Assembly (NCBI GenBank): GCA_037893225.1
Contig: JAZGUH010000950.1
Location: 62,001 to 126,000, forward strand
Reading direction: 5' to 3'
Length of the DNA: 64,000 nucleotides
Source of the DNA: Hippasteria phrygiana
Lineage: Eukaryota; Echinodermata; Asteroidea; Valvatida; Goniasteridae
The notes below the pieces were generated by a model. The model was not told the origin of the DNA. It did no database searches and saw only the letters and a list, made by a program, of their open reading frames with translations. The position numbers and the translations under genes were made by a program. Of the stretch, positions 1 to 10,934 are shown piece by piece (the stretch's first letter is position 1; each line of letters begins with the position of its first letter).

Positions 1-1522
1 TCGAATTAAAGCTCCGGTTCATTAAGTGAAATTACTTTGGAGGAAGAAGACAAAACAAAATCGGCGCTTGCAGACCGGTCGGCCCAAAAGGGAACATATA
101 TCCGCTCTTTGAACCTGCTGAACAGATAGTAAGAGGGGGCTTGTGTTTTTTTTGTTGGCCTCGGAAGCGCCACTTCTCAAAGGAGAAAGCTTGCGAAAGT
201 TTAAAGGCCAACGACCAAGGCAGCGTTTCCTGGGAGTGTTCCCATCTCAACATGCGATCTACTCTACTTTAATCTGTCAGCGACCGATGAAACAACTTTT
301 AACCCAACCTGTTTGGAATGGTACAAGGCCTTCACAGAAATAGACTTTTGACATTTTCCAACTCCGGGTGAATATGGCATACGAATTAACCCTTGATTTG
401 TATTATTATTTAGAGGTAGCCGTTTTCCTCTCAATTTGTGTAATGACACACCCTCAAATTTGTATGGCACTCATTCTCAGCACAATAATTGGTGTTCCTC
501 TTCCATCAGTAAATCGTCTAAAAAAAGAAATCGCGCGGTACAAATTTGATTCAGCTATTAAACGTCCCGATATAGGCCCAGGCTTCCGCTCCGAATGAAG
601 AGGAAAAAAAGTCACTAATAGTTTCAATACTTCAAATAACAATTTGATTACTTTCACCACAGGAAATAATCCGGCATCTCCCTATTTATAAATTCGCCTA
701 GCCGATAACATTCCGATAGTTACCGACATTTCCCACACGTAAAGAGGAAAGTTCTGGTGTCCTCAAAGTATTAAAAGTATCATTTAAAGCCTCGGTGCAA
801 ATTTTCCTATTTAGATCCTGTTTCAAAATTTTGAGTACAGCCAAATTGTCTTGTGTTATACAGCATTTGAGAAAAAATTCTGGGAACGAAACGGCAGCCC
901 AAATTTGCATTAGTGAATACAATTTGTGACGCAATTGTGTTTTTTGAGCCGAAATGTTTTGGACAGTGTTGATTTTTTCTGTACAGTCACCTGCATTCCG
1001 AGCGCCAGACGTTCTGACGTTCTCAGTTCTCATTACTATACTAAAACATTTTGGAGGGGTGGATTTTTTAGGGGGTTGCCCCCGCTCCCCAGATACGCCC
1101 TTTTGTGAGCAATTGAAGGTGGAGCTACGGCTACAAACGGTTTGTGGCACTGATTAACCAGGACTACGTGCCGATAAACTAAGAAATTGATTAATAGTCA
1201 TTGATTGTAAATGGGTTTTGGAAGCAAAAATATTTTCTAAACTGGGGCGGGGGAGGGGCGTGTCACACCAGTCAATAAGGTCCCAAAAATTGCTGTGTTG
1301 TCCTCCTCGACCGACCCTAAAAGTCCAAAAAGTCGGGTCGCGTTTGTTTTTTTGTATTTACTTTATATTTTTAAAGGAATGTTCAAAATCTCAACTTTTC
1401 CTGCACGTTTTATTGAAATCATTATCTTTAAATACAGCTACGACGGCACAATCGTGCATTTCGCCATCTCACTTTTGAATAGGCTTACTTTTCAGTTTTT
1501 GAGTTACACGACATGTAGCCTA

Positions 1523-1631
1523 CACTGCAAAAACTGTGGTGTTAAATTAACACCATGTAGTGTTTATATTGGACCACTCGCCCAATATAAACACCACATG
1601 GTGTTAGATTAACACCACAGTTTTTGCAGTG
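1523..1631. mobile_element. Palindromic MITE, family 1, copy 1
   Basis: This 109-bp near-perfect palindrome starts CACTGCAAAAACTGTGGTG and ends with its reverse complement. Both sides are flanked by TA (1521-1522 and 1632-1633). A TA duplication with terminal inverted repeats (TIRs) is the pattern of Tc1/mariner-mobilised miniature elements; the assignment to that superfamily is inference. The same element recurs at 1817-1923 and 9578-9687. Confidence 0.85.
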
Positions 1632-1816
1632 TAGTGTTTTTTTCGACTGATCGACCCTTAGGCATGTGCAATACTACCGTATTTCATAGTGACTAAATTT
1701 CACGCTACACCGGCCTTATTGAATGATCTCAGTACCTCAAATAGAGTGACCTCTTGCCTATGAAGTCGGACAACTACAGTATTTTAAATACCTTGAACGA
1801 TTTTGGTTACACGATA

Positions 1817-1923
1817 CACTTCAAAAATTAAGGTGTCAATTTAACACTATGCGATATATATATTGAACCATTCGTCCATTAGTTACTGCGTGGTGTTAAA
1901 TTGACACCACAGTTTTTACAGTG
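1817..1923. mobile_element. Palindromic MITE, family 1, copy 2 (diverged)
   Basis: A diverged relative of the 1523-1631 element, with the same outline: CACT...AAAA start, GGTGT half-sites facing ACACC, ACAGTG end, and TA on both flanks (1815-1816, 1924-1925). The left arm carries several substitutions, so this insertion is probably older than the other two copies. Confidence 0.75.
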
Positions 1924-3788
1924 TAGTTTTTGCAACGAGAAAGAATGACCACAGGGTGTAAACATTTGACTTCAAAACAGAATATTTTTTCTTTCAATTC
2001 TAGTTTCAATGTACTACTTGTTGATTAGTTGCCAACTGCTTCTACAGCCGCTTTGATGTTTTATGATAAATTAGAACTAAAAATATTGGAGTTGGTAGAA
2101 ATTATTCTTTAAGAAAGTCTTCCACGACAGATCGTGACCATACCACCATGGGACAATTAGAGGAACCCGTCAATTGTGGCTGGACTTGAAGCCAATATCC
2201 GAATGAAGCTCAACCCAATAGAGTTTTTACTCTTGCCCAATTGTAATTCTTAACTGTTTAGTAATACTGAAACTGGAAAAATAATTATCATTTTGTGGCA
2301 TTTTTCTACCATTTGATTTTTCTGGCATTTCCAAAATAATTTCGTAACAAGTTTCAGATTCTTATACAGAACTCGAATAAATCACCAACCATTTTCGGAA
2401 AAAAATGACCGGGCCTGGACTTCTCATTATGACAATTTCAAAACTGCCAACTTTTCGTAGCTAGCCACCTATGACCTATGACATTATAAGAAATGTAGGC
2501 GTGGTTCCAATGTTTGAAGGGGGCTAAAATTGTTGTTTTTGGATTGGAAGTAATATCACCAACGGATCCTGAACACATTATTATTTTTTTTTTGGGGGGG
2601 GGGGGGCCAAAAGTTGTGTGATTTAACATGTTTTTAAGCCGACCCGCTGAATACTAATTTTACACGAATGATGATAACAATGAAATATAATATTTAGTTA
2701 TATACAATTATTAAAATAATTACGATTATAAAGTATTGCTGGTCTGTTCAAAAATCCCGTTGTACAATTTTTGTTAAGGTAGGCCTATGATATAGCATTC
2801 ATTTGGTAGAGCTGACGAGACAGTTGCAAGCAGTATTCATACTTTGTGGGATTCAACATATACATGAAATGACAAACCCGCCAAAAATTGAGCTCAATCC
2901 GTCAAACAAGTCCCCAGAAAATAATAAGCAAAATTCTGTTTGAACAGTGATTTTGTTCCCCTCCTTATGGACGTGTTTCGATTTTTAAAGTCGAAATACG
3001 CCACGGCGTTTTGGAGGTCTTAGAATATAATTTTCTCAGGGTCTGTATACACACTAACGGTTACAACTGATAATGTTGTGGGTGAGACATGGGAGGTGGA
3101 TTTCAAATCAGGTTTTTTGCTAATTTTGGTTTTCTAGACATTCCTGTATCATTCGTGATTGCACTGATAAATACATAGGCTGCTTCACTGAAATTACTAG
3201 GCCAACTCTAAGATGAAATGAAAGATAACGTTCATAACATAGACAGACATTCTTGAATCATACAGGTATATTCTTGTTATAATTAATCCAGCCCTTGTTC
3301 CATTTATATTACTTGTTCAATGTAGAATTGTTATCACTCAACATTAAAACAACATATTTAGTATTTATGAAATTAGGATGCGACTTGATCAATGTTCAAA
3401 ACGTAGACAGAAATGTTGAGACTCTGTTGATGCCGTTAACAATTCCCACGTTCCCCTTCCCCTCAAACGAGTTCTTACTCACTCCGGCTATTTCTTGAAA
3501 TAATAAAAAAAATAGAAACAACTGATCATTCCCTGAACCTTGCCTGCACATACCGGTTCTTCCTTGCCATTTTCTCAATTAAAAACACTTCATCCTTCTG
3601 TTTAGAAAAAGGACAGAAAGTTCAACTAAAAATATAAAAATTCGTTGGCCAAGGCCCTGAACCAAAAGTTCCATCCTATTTACTCAAACACGTTATATAA
3701 AAGCTTCATGATTGATTACGCCCCACGTGAACAGAGTATGCGCTTTCATTGGCTAGTTCATTTTTTTGCTCAGCACGTAGCTCAGGTT

Positions 3789-3966
3789 GCCCGCACACGG
3801 TGAGTTTTTCGCCTCGCGAGGCGAAAAAAATCAAACATGACAGATATTTGCCTCGGCGCGAGGCTGAAAACGCACCAAAAATTTACCGCACACGGTGAGC
3901 TCCGTGCAAAGCAAACGGCCTCGAATGATTTTTTGCTCAGCAGAAAGCTCTCGTGTGCGGCGGGCT
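3789..3966. mobile_element. Small inverted-repeat element
   Basis: GCCCGCACACGGTGAG at the left is matched in inverted orientation by a diverged copy at the right (CTCTCGTGTGCGGCGGGC). The inside is GC-rich and contains a second direct copy of CCGCACACGGTGAG and a CGCCTCGCGAGGCG palindrome. TTTTTTGCTCAGCA occurs as a direct repeat on either side of the left end. It looks like a non-autonomous DNA transposon; the family is not recognised. Confidence 0.5.
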
Positions 3967-4406
3967 TTTATGAACATGAAGTCTTAAAGATGTACACCCT
4001 GTAGTTTAAAAAATACATAGAGGTTTAACCTAAGATTGGCCAGTGGCAATCTCTCAATGGATAGCTTTACATTAGGAACAACATTTGGGATAATATTCAT
4101 GTATTTCATTACTACTTCCCAACACTTTAAACTGAAATGTCTGTCCATGTTTAATGAACATTAAATCTTAAGGATAATCCTCTGTAATTCCTCGAAACCT
4201 GAGACATTTATCAAACGTTTTGGTGGGCAATGTTCTTATTAGAATATTGGATGTAGAAAGAGGGAAAACATGGCAAATTACTTCATGTATGGACTCCTGT
4301 CCCTAGTTCCCTCTAAATGTCACACTTTTGTAATCATTAGTGTGGAAAGACCCAATGTGGTTTTTGAATATTATCAAAGCTATATCCTATCTTTCAATTA
4401 AAAAAA

Positions 4407-4429
4407 CAAGCACACACACACACACACAC
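4407..4429. repeat. (CA)n microsatellite
   Basis: An uninterrupted CA dinucleotide run of about eleven units. Confidence 0.9.
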
Positions 4430-4522
4430 TCACGAAACGTAATTTTCAAAAACCTGACGTGACTTCTACAAGCAGTATCTTCGTTGTTGTAACTTAATGT
4501 AATTGTTAAGAAACGGAGGGGA

Positions 4523-4611
4523 AAACTCAAAATAAATCTCAAAATAAAACTCAAAATAAAACTCAAAATAAAACTCAAAATAAAACTCAAAATAAAACTC
4601 AAAATAAAACT
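4523..4611. repeat. 12-bp minisatellite
   Basis: About seven head-to-tail copies of CTCAAAATAAAA, the first copies slightly diverged. On the minus strand it reads as a repeated FILSFILS-type open frame, which is a by-product of the repeat and not a gene. Confidence 0.9.
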
Positions 4612-4867
4612 TTTAACGAGGCTGTGACATCAAGAACAACAATAACATAATGCTGATGTTGATTATGCTTTATGGATTAAAGAACGAGAAATACAGAATG
4701 GAATTTACGTGCAACACCATCAGGAAAAATCCAAAAGAGGTTTTTTTTCCAACAAGTCGTGACCAGTAAATTCCATCTTGTACTTCATACATACTGTATC
4801 TACCGTACAAAGCTAATGAAAGATTTCATGCCGTTGGTCATAACGACAATGACGTTGATGACGAAAT

Positions 4868-4895
4868 AAAATAATAATAATAATAATAATAATAA
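4868..4895. repeat. (AAT)n microsatellite
   Basis: About nine AAT trinucleotide units. Confidence 0.9.
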
Positions 4896-4944
4896 CATTA
4901 ATAATCATGCACAAATGGTGCTGAGAATTTAAATACATTCTCAA

Positions 4945-5072
4945 ACAAACCACAAGGGAAACTGACTGGGTATAGTTTGAATAAATTTTCAAAGTGAACA
5001 AAGAAAATTGGCAGGAGAGGGATTCGAACCTGCCAGTTGTCTTTGTTCACTTTGAAAATACTTCTAAATTCT
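4945..5072 (-). repeat. Rearranged fragment of the tRNA-like 313-bp repeat
   Basis: Contains the leader seen in the units near 55.7 kb (CACAAGGGAAACTGACT, then GAACAAAGAAA) and the tRNA-like B box GGATTCGAACCTGCC, but stops before the D arm. It is followed by an inverted copy of the leader (CTTTGTTCACTTTGAAAAT), giving a small foldback. A truncated member of the family. Confidence 0.65.
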
Positions 5073-5425
5073 TGAAAACTTTACACAAGTAGCTGCATGG
5101 TATTGTATTAAACGTGTTTAGTACGTTTAGATTAATTTGTGAAGTTTACAGGGAATCGGCGTTTAACATATAAATACATGCCCTTTATTTCCATGTGTTT
5201 AAAGTGCTAAATGCCATTTTTACAGTGTCTGAAATGATAATGATAACATTATTGATCGTAACAAAATTCATAATAATAATGATGATCATGGAAAAATTGA
5301 TTCTTAAGGAGACATTCCCATACATTCCCATAGACTAGTGCGAGATTATGATGATCCTACACCTCGTCCCAACTTAACTTACCCAGACCAAATTTTCCAT
5401 ATATAGGTTTAAGACCGCAACATTA

Positions 5426-5567
5426 AGCAAGATATGGGACAGCGGGAACACCCCCCTTTTGTGTTAGCCATTGTGTTCCCGGAATCTCAGGAATTCCTTT
5501 CAGATATCTGTGGGGGATGTGTTAGGTAACAATAGTCTAGAGTGTGTATAGCGTCTCATATCTTGCT
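5426..5567. mobile_element. Inverted-repeat element, family 3, copy 1
   Basis: Ends AGCAAGATATGGGA and CTCATATCTTGCT are inverted repeats. The inside includes GGAATCTCAGGAATTCC and a GTTAGGTAACAATAGTCTA segment, both found in inverted orientation in the copy at 28494-28666. Two dispersed copies with shared termini support a mobile element; the superfamily is not recognised. Confidence 0.6.
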
Positions 5568-6351
5568 GGGTATAGACCACAAGGAATGATATAACCCTAT
5601 CAGAACCAGATTTTTTGGGCCCTTTCAGGATCGGGGGGGGGGGGGGGGGGGCAATTATTGTTCCCTCTTCATAATTTCCATATGCTTTGGCAGATTCACC
5701 TGGAAGTGGGCACAGACATGTGATGGTCAGCAATGTACAACACGACACCATTTAACTGTACTGCAGTGAACACAAGAGGGCGTTTTGCCTATTATTTTGC
5801 CCCTTTTTGGTCAACATCAGTATTTTTTGCATAGTTTGTACAATTTTCATTCAAATGCCTCCAACATTAGTACAATGCATTATTTGTATGATTATCTACC
5901 ATATTTTGACATCCAAGATCACCAGTGGGGGCGCTATAACTAATTTTGGGGGATATTTTACCCACAAAATGTGACTTTTTTAATGAAGGCAATCGTACAG
6001 CAAGCTATGAATTCCCAGTGCAAAACTGCCTTTGATTTCCTTTTTAATTAGAAAGTGCCAAAAAGCCAGAAATTTTTAAAAAGCTATTTGCGTCAATGGC
6101 GGCCATCTTGGATTCCCATAATGCAATGCAAGGGGGATTTTTTCCCCAGATTTCCAGGACCAAATTGTTACATTTCCGTAAAACCGTGTCCAGAATTGTT
6201 TGGGCCCAACAAAATCCGGGGTGGTTCCAGTTTGTAATGGGCGGTACTTTTAAAAGCCTTCACATATCATGAATGTAGGCCCATGTCCGAACTGAACGCA
6301 CTTCAACATACTGCAGATCTAGGGGGCAAGAGGGGGATGTTCATGGAAACA

Positions 6352-6357
6352 TTTATT
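6352..6357 (-). promoter_or_regulatory. Candidate poly(A) signal for gene A
   Basis: AATAAA on the minus strand, about 270 nt past the gene A stop codon and the first exact hexamer I found. Functional use is inferred. Confidence 0.4.
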
Positions 6358-6623
6358 TTGTTGAATGCACGCTTGTTTTGGCAATATTTTTGCAGCGGTT
6401 GAGAACATCGCAGTGCATTATGGGTATATCGGTATAAAATCTTCCGGGCGTATGCAAAGTAGGATTACCCGCTACTAGTCCCCACATTCGAAGTTAGAAC
6501 ATATTCGAAGTTAGGTACCGGGAACCAGTCTATTGGTATAAATACCAATAACAAATACAGCAATGACCGCAAAAAGATCAAAATTTGCCAGTCTAAGCCA
6601 ATAATAACAATCCTATCAGAGTT

Positions 6624-9127
6624 TTAGCCGACTGCAGTCTCCTGGGGTACGTTCTCGATCACGCAAGACTCTCGGGAGGCGCTCATCTCCATAGATTCAT
6701 AAACTCCCGGCTTGCGCATAGGGGGCGCACTCCGTCTCTTGTGGACGAAGTAGGCAGTGACAGCCAAACCGCTAATCAACACCAGGCCCGCCAGCAGGCC
6801 TCCTACCAGGGCGCCCGCGAGCGTCCCCGTGTCCCGCTGACCGTTGTTGACGTGTTTCACGATGCCTCCGAGCGTGACAGGTGGGGGCGTCCCCGGTACA
6901 AGTTTGCCCCTTCCTCCTCCGACCCCAGCCCCCTGGCCCCTGCCGGAGCCAGGCCGGGCCGGCCGCCTGGGCGGCCGCGTGGGACGCTGACCGTTCCTAT
7001 CCACGGGAAGAAGCGTGAGCCGACCTTTAGGCATGGACGTCGGCCTGCCCACGGGAGGTCCGCTACCGCCCGGATTTCCCACCCCTGTTCCCCCAACGGT
7101 TCCTTTTCCTGCAGTCCCTGTGCCGGACCCACCTCTTGAACCGGTTCTCTCTGAGCCTCCGATGGAGCCCTCTGGGTCAATGCTTCCGGCGCTCTCGAAC
7201 CCATAATCCACGCTTGGTTCGTAAGGATCAATTGGAGTGCCACTGGTGCCTTTGCCGCCGGTTTCGGCACCCGGACCAACTCTCCCGGAAGTTCCCGTTT
7301 CTCCCGTCCCACCAGAGCCACCCCTGCTGTTTGTACCACCGCTGCCACTATTACCACTAGTCCCAGCGCTTCCACCATTACTACCAGTCCCACGGCTGCC
7401 ACCATTACCACCAGTCGCACCGCTGCCACCAGTCCCATCTGTCCCACCTCTGCCACCATTGCCACCAGTCCCACCGCTGCCACCATTACTACCAGTCGCA
7501 CCGCTGCCACCAGTCCCATCTGCCCCACCGCTGCCACCAGTCCCACCTGTACTACCCGTAGAGCCGGTTCCACCTGTGCCGGTGCCATCGGCAGTTCCCG
7601 TCCTTCTGCTCCCTCTTTCCTCTGAGCTCATACTGGTCTCGTCTCCTGATGACAGTTTCACAGGCTCTGGGAGGAGGGGTATATTCGGTTTCCCGCCAGG
7701 AGAACCAGGTCTACCAGCTGGACCGGCTGGTGCCGATTCTGCGGCTGGGACTGAGGATGGTCCCCCACCAGGATTTACACCTCGGACTTCGCTGTTTGGA
7801 CCGGCACCCGATGGTCCGTTGGGGTTTGTTGGTGTATTTCCGTTTCCAGTTCCTCCGCGTGGGTTCCCATTGGGGTTAGTTGGACTATTCGAACCTGGAT
7901 TCCCATTTCCTGGATTCCCGTTTGGGTTTGTTGAACTAGGTTTTCCACTTCCAGTTCCTCCATGTGGGTTCGTTGGGTTACTCGCAGAGGGATTGCCATT
8001 TCCTGTTCCTCCACTGGGATTCCCATTTGGGTTTGTTGGACTACTCGAACCAGGATTTCCACTTTCAGGTCCTCCGCTTGGGTTCCCATTTCGGTTCGTT
8101 GGGTTACTCGCAGATGGGTTTCCATTTCCCGTTCCTCCACCTGGGTTCCCATTTGGGTTCGTTGGGTTACTCGCAGAGGGATTGCCATTTCCCGTTCCTC
8201 CACCTGGGTTCCCATTTGGGTTTGTTGGACTACTCGAACCAGGATTCCCATTTCCTGTTCCTCCACTGGGGTTCCCATTTGGGTTCGTTGGGTTACCCGC
8301 AGAGGGGTTGCCATTGCCCGTTCCTCCACCTGGATTTCCATTTGGGTTTGTTGGACTAGTCAAACCAGGATTCACATTTCCAGTTCCTCCGCGTGGGTTC
8401 CCATTGGGGTTAGTTGGACTATTCGAACCTGGATTCCCATTTCCTGGATTCCCGTTTGGGTTTGTTGAACTAGGTTTTCCACTTCCAGTTCCTCCATGTG
8501 GGTTCGTTGGGTTACTCGCAGAGGGATTGCCATTTCCTGTTCCTCCGCCCGGGTTCCCATTTGGGTTTGTTGGGTTACTCGCAGATGGGTTTCCATTTCC
8601 CGTTCCTCCACCTGGGTTCCCATTTGGGTTTGTTGGGTTACTCGCAGATGGGTTTCCATTTCCCGTTCCTCCACCTGGGTTCCCATTTGGGTTTGTTGGG
8701 TTACTCGCAGATGGGTTTCCATTTCCCGTTCCTCCACCTTGGTTCCCATTTGGGTTTGTTGGACTACTCGAACCAGGATTGCCATTTCCCGGGTTCCCAT
8801 TTGGGCTGACTGGGTCGCTTGCCCCGGGATTCGTACCCGGTCCTCCTATTCCAGGGTTCTTTGTGTCAGTGCTAGAAGTTCCACGGCGTCCAGCATTCAT
8901 TCCTCCTTCAGGTGGGTCACCAGAGGGCGGCCTGCCCGTGACCCTTGACCTCACCGTTGGCAACATCGCTGCTGTTGTCATGGAAGCACCACTAAAGATA
9001 TCCGTTTTGTCCGATTCGGCGTGTATAATTATTGGAATACCTGGCAGGAGTTTCCGAGTCCTTACTGGTTCCACTGTTGTTGGTATTTTCGGTTTTTTCT
9101 CTTCGCTGATGCTGTCGCTTAATGTAA
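6624..9127 (-). CDS. Gene A exon 2: repeat-rich type I membrane protein
   Basis: Encodes 833 residues plus stop. The acceptor is read as CCATTACAG at 9128-9136, phase 1, joining the G from exon 1 to give Val18. In the spliced protein (~851 aa): about residues 18-120 are a mixed Pro/Thr-rich segment; about 120-460 are head-to-tail repeats of ~21 residues (63 bp) built on NPNGNPGGGTGNGNPS; about 460-530 are Pro/Gly/Ser-rich; about 530-650 are a GGTGGSGG-type Gly/Ser/Thr tract; about 783-812 are one hydrophobic TM helix; a ~40-residue tail begins HKRRSAP. No globular domain or Cys-rich module is visible. The role is unknown; cell-surface or matrix-linked function is inferred from signal peptide, low-complexity ectodomain and TM segment. 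The exon is far more GC-rich than its surroundings. Confidence 0.85.
7770..8815 (-). repeat. Coding 63-bp tandem repeat inside gene A
   Basis: About 16 copies of a roughly 63-bp unit, kept in frame, encode the Asn/Pro/Gly repeats. A longer block is duplicated on top: the sequence from about 7845 recurs almost unchanged 534 bp away at about 8379, including shortened units that read PGNGNPGSNSPTNPNG. All unit-length changes I could follow preserve the reading frame, as expected under selection on the protein. Confidence 0.85.
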
Positions 9128-9577
9128 CTGTAATGGCGAAATAAGTATACCACTTCAAGTATTACTTAAAATATCATTGACACGATTTTAAAATAGCACT
9201 TGGAATATAATTTGAAATACCACATTAAGTTTCAAACTATTTAAAAATCCTTACACTGGCATTTGAAGCATTTTTGTTCTTATCACATGTTTTTTTTGTC
9301 TTCACACTGAGAAATATCCTGCCCAAAATCGAAATTTGACCACTATTAATTGTATAATACATGTAGTTGTCAATATTTGCGGTAACAGGATGGGGTACTG
9401 ATACGACTTTTTCCCGGATGCAGGACTTTTTAGTAGTGATACATTTCTCACTGCACGAAGACCAAGCATGTATCTCACACGAAATGTTGGTCTGTATTCT
9501 GAACAATGTTTTCTTGAAGATTTCTACATTTCCAAAACGGTGCCTTGCGGATCGTATGCCCACTTTTCTAGCAAATA

Positions 9578-9687
9578 CACTGCAAAAACTGTGGTGTTAA
9601 ATTTAACACCACGTGGTGTTTATATTGGGCGAATGGTTCAATATAAACACCACATGGTATTAATTTAACACCACAGTGTTTGCAGTG
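9578..9687. mobile_element. Palindromic MITE, family 1, copy 3
   Basis: A 110-bp palindrome in the gene A intron, flanked by TA (9576-9577, 9688-9689), with termini CACTGCAAAAACTGTGGTG and the inverse. Nearly identical to 1523-1631, so the family moved fairly recently. Confidence 0.85.
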
Positions 9688-9885
9688 TACGATCTTACAA
9701 TATTTCTACTATTAATCCTTGAATCAGAATCAGTTGTCGTTATTTACAATATTTTGTCAAAGTAAAGAAAAAATCATAATAAGCAGTTATATAGAACCTC
9801 CTCGTGCTCAAAATTATTTTTTGCTCTACTAATATAAGAGTGTTTGCAAGCCTACAAAGCTAAGAACACTTTCAAACTGACTTAC

Positions 9886-9937
9886 CTGCTGCGAAACCAA
9901 AGAGCATCAGCCACGTCAAAGCCTGCCCGGCCGCCAT
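9886..9937 (-). CDS. Gene A exon 1: signal peptide
   Basis: The ATG at 9937 opens MAAGQALTWLMLFGFAA, a short start, a hydrophobic core and a small-residue c-region typical of a signal peptide. After 52 nt the frame runs into a consensus donor, G followed by GTAAGT, in phase 1. The acceptor at 9128 is also phase 1, and joining them gives an open product continuing VTLSDSISEEKK. The intron is about 760 bp and contains a MITE. This was found by reading upstream of the large exon; it is too short to stand out as an open frame. Confidence 0.8.
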
Positions 9938-10817
9938 CTTGGTTATGACTCGTCTAGCTTTTCGTCTGATCGAAAGAAGAAGAACAAAATCCCGAGCAAA
10001 CCTGTCAGACCTTGCCAACCAATTGCTTAGAAAATCTCCGTTTTGTGTCACACCGTAAAGCGGGGCAAAGCTTACGGGGTTTTACCAGTTCCGCCTGATG
10101 TTTTTTTCCAGAGCGTGTGTGGAGCCAGATCATACCCCGTGATTCACGGCATACTCAGGGGTCATGGAATGACGAGTAGGCCCACGTTCCCGATATAACC
10201 CGATATCCGCAAATATTTGACCTCCAACCACTTTCGCTTTATGTCGTTTTTCTTTTAACTGCGGTAATTCGCCAATTGACAAGTTCGTTACATCAAAACC
10301 GTCTAGTTCGTTGCCCAATCAGGACAGATGACCAACGCGATTGTTATTCAGAGATCTGCCGAAAGACTACAGGGCTTAGTCAAACCCTAAGACCCGCACC
10401 AATTCTAAATAGGGCTGTGGTTTGTATGAAAAAAATCATTGTCTAGTGCCCGTCTAAGTGGGATTTCTCCCAGATGATGTAGAACATCGGAATACATGTT
10501 TTCTCACCCGTGGTGAAATACAATATGCCCACGTGATTACATTGCTTGTTACAGATGGCCGTAATAGTAGAAGATTTAGAAACCACTTTTAAATTATCGA
10601 TAAATTTACAAAATGTGTATTATTATTTATTGTTATGGGCCTGAGTTTGTCACTTCTTCAATTGCAAATTTACACATTCATGCAATTATTTTGATGTTCC
10701 GACAGCTAGTTTTACTTTGCTAAATTTGCACACAAAAAAGTAATGAGTAAAGATCATTCGAGGTCACGCTTAGCAGTGACCTCTAATTTGCTTCCTGAAT
10801 TATATTTGAATTGAAAG

Positions 10818-10934
10818 TTAGGCTGCGTCCGAATCGCTTGTCTGGGGCTATTGTCTAGTTGTTCGTCCATTACAACTATACGCGTGACGTAGCCGTAGCT
10901 CTAGCTCTAGACGCCCATTTCGGACACGGCCTTA
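10818..10934. mobile_element. Small inverted-repeat element
   Basis: Left TTAGGCTGCGTCCGAAT faces right ATTTCGGACACGGCCTTA, so about 18 bp of terminal inverted repeat with a few mismatches enclose ~80 bp. Probably a MITE. Only this copy was seen in the window. Confidence 0.5.

Larger units (their letters stand above)
1..6351. other. Gene-free flank with small repeats
   Basis: I see no convincing exon on either strand. Open frames are short, have ordinary AT-rich composition and show no recognisable domain or paired splice sites. The stretch holds two TA-flanked palindromic elements (1523-1631, 1817-1923), a G/C tract at 2590-2606, an inverted repeat at 3789-3966, a (CA)n run at 4407-4429, a 12-bp minisatellite at 4523-4611, an (AAT)n run at 4868-4895, a fragment of the tRNA-like repeat at 4945-5072, an inverted repeat at 5426-5567 and a poly-G run near 5634-5651. 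It is probably downstream intergenic sequence of gene A. Confidence 0.5.

Noticed and set aside
4387..4602. Repeated FILSFILS minus-strand protein
   Set aside because: Translation of the 12-bp minisatellite.
7237..9144. A 635-codon plus-strand open frame rich in Pro/Phe/Val, plus several other long frames over the same bases
   Set aside because: It is the reverse strand of the gene A repeats. A 63-bp unit without stops opens every frame at once. It has no signal peptide, domain or splice structure, while the minus-strand frame has signal exon, TM helix and tail.
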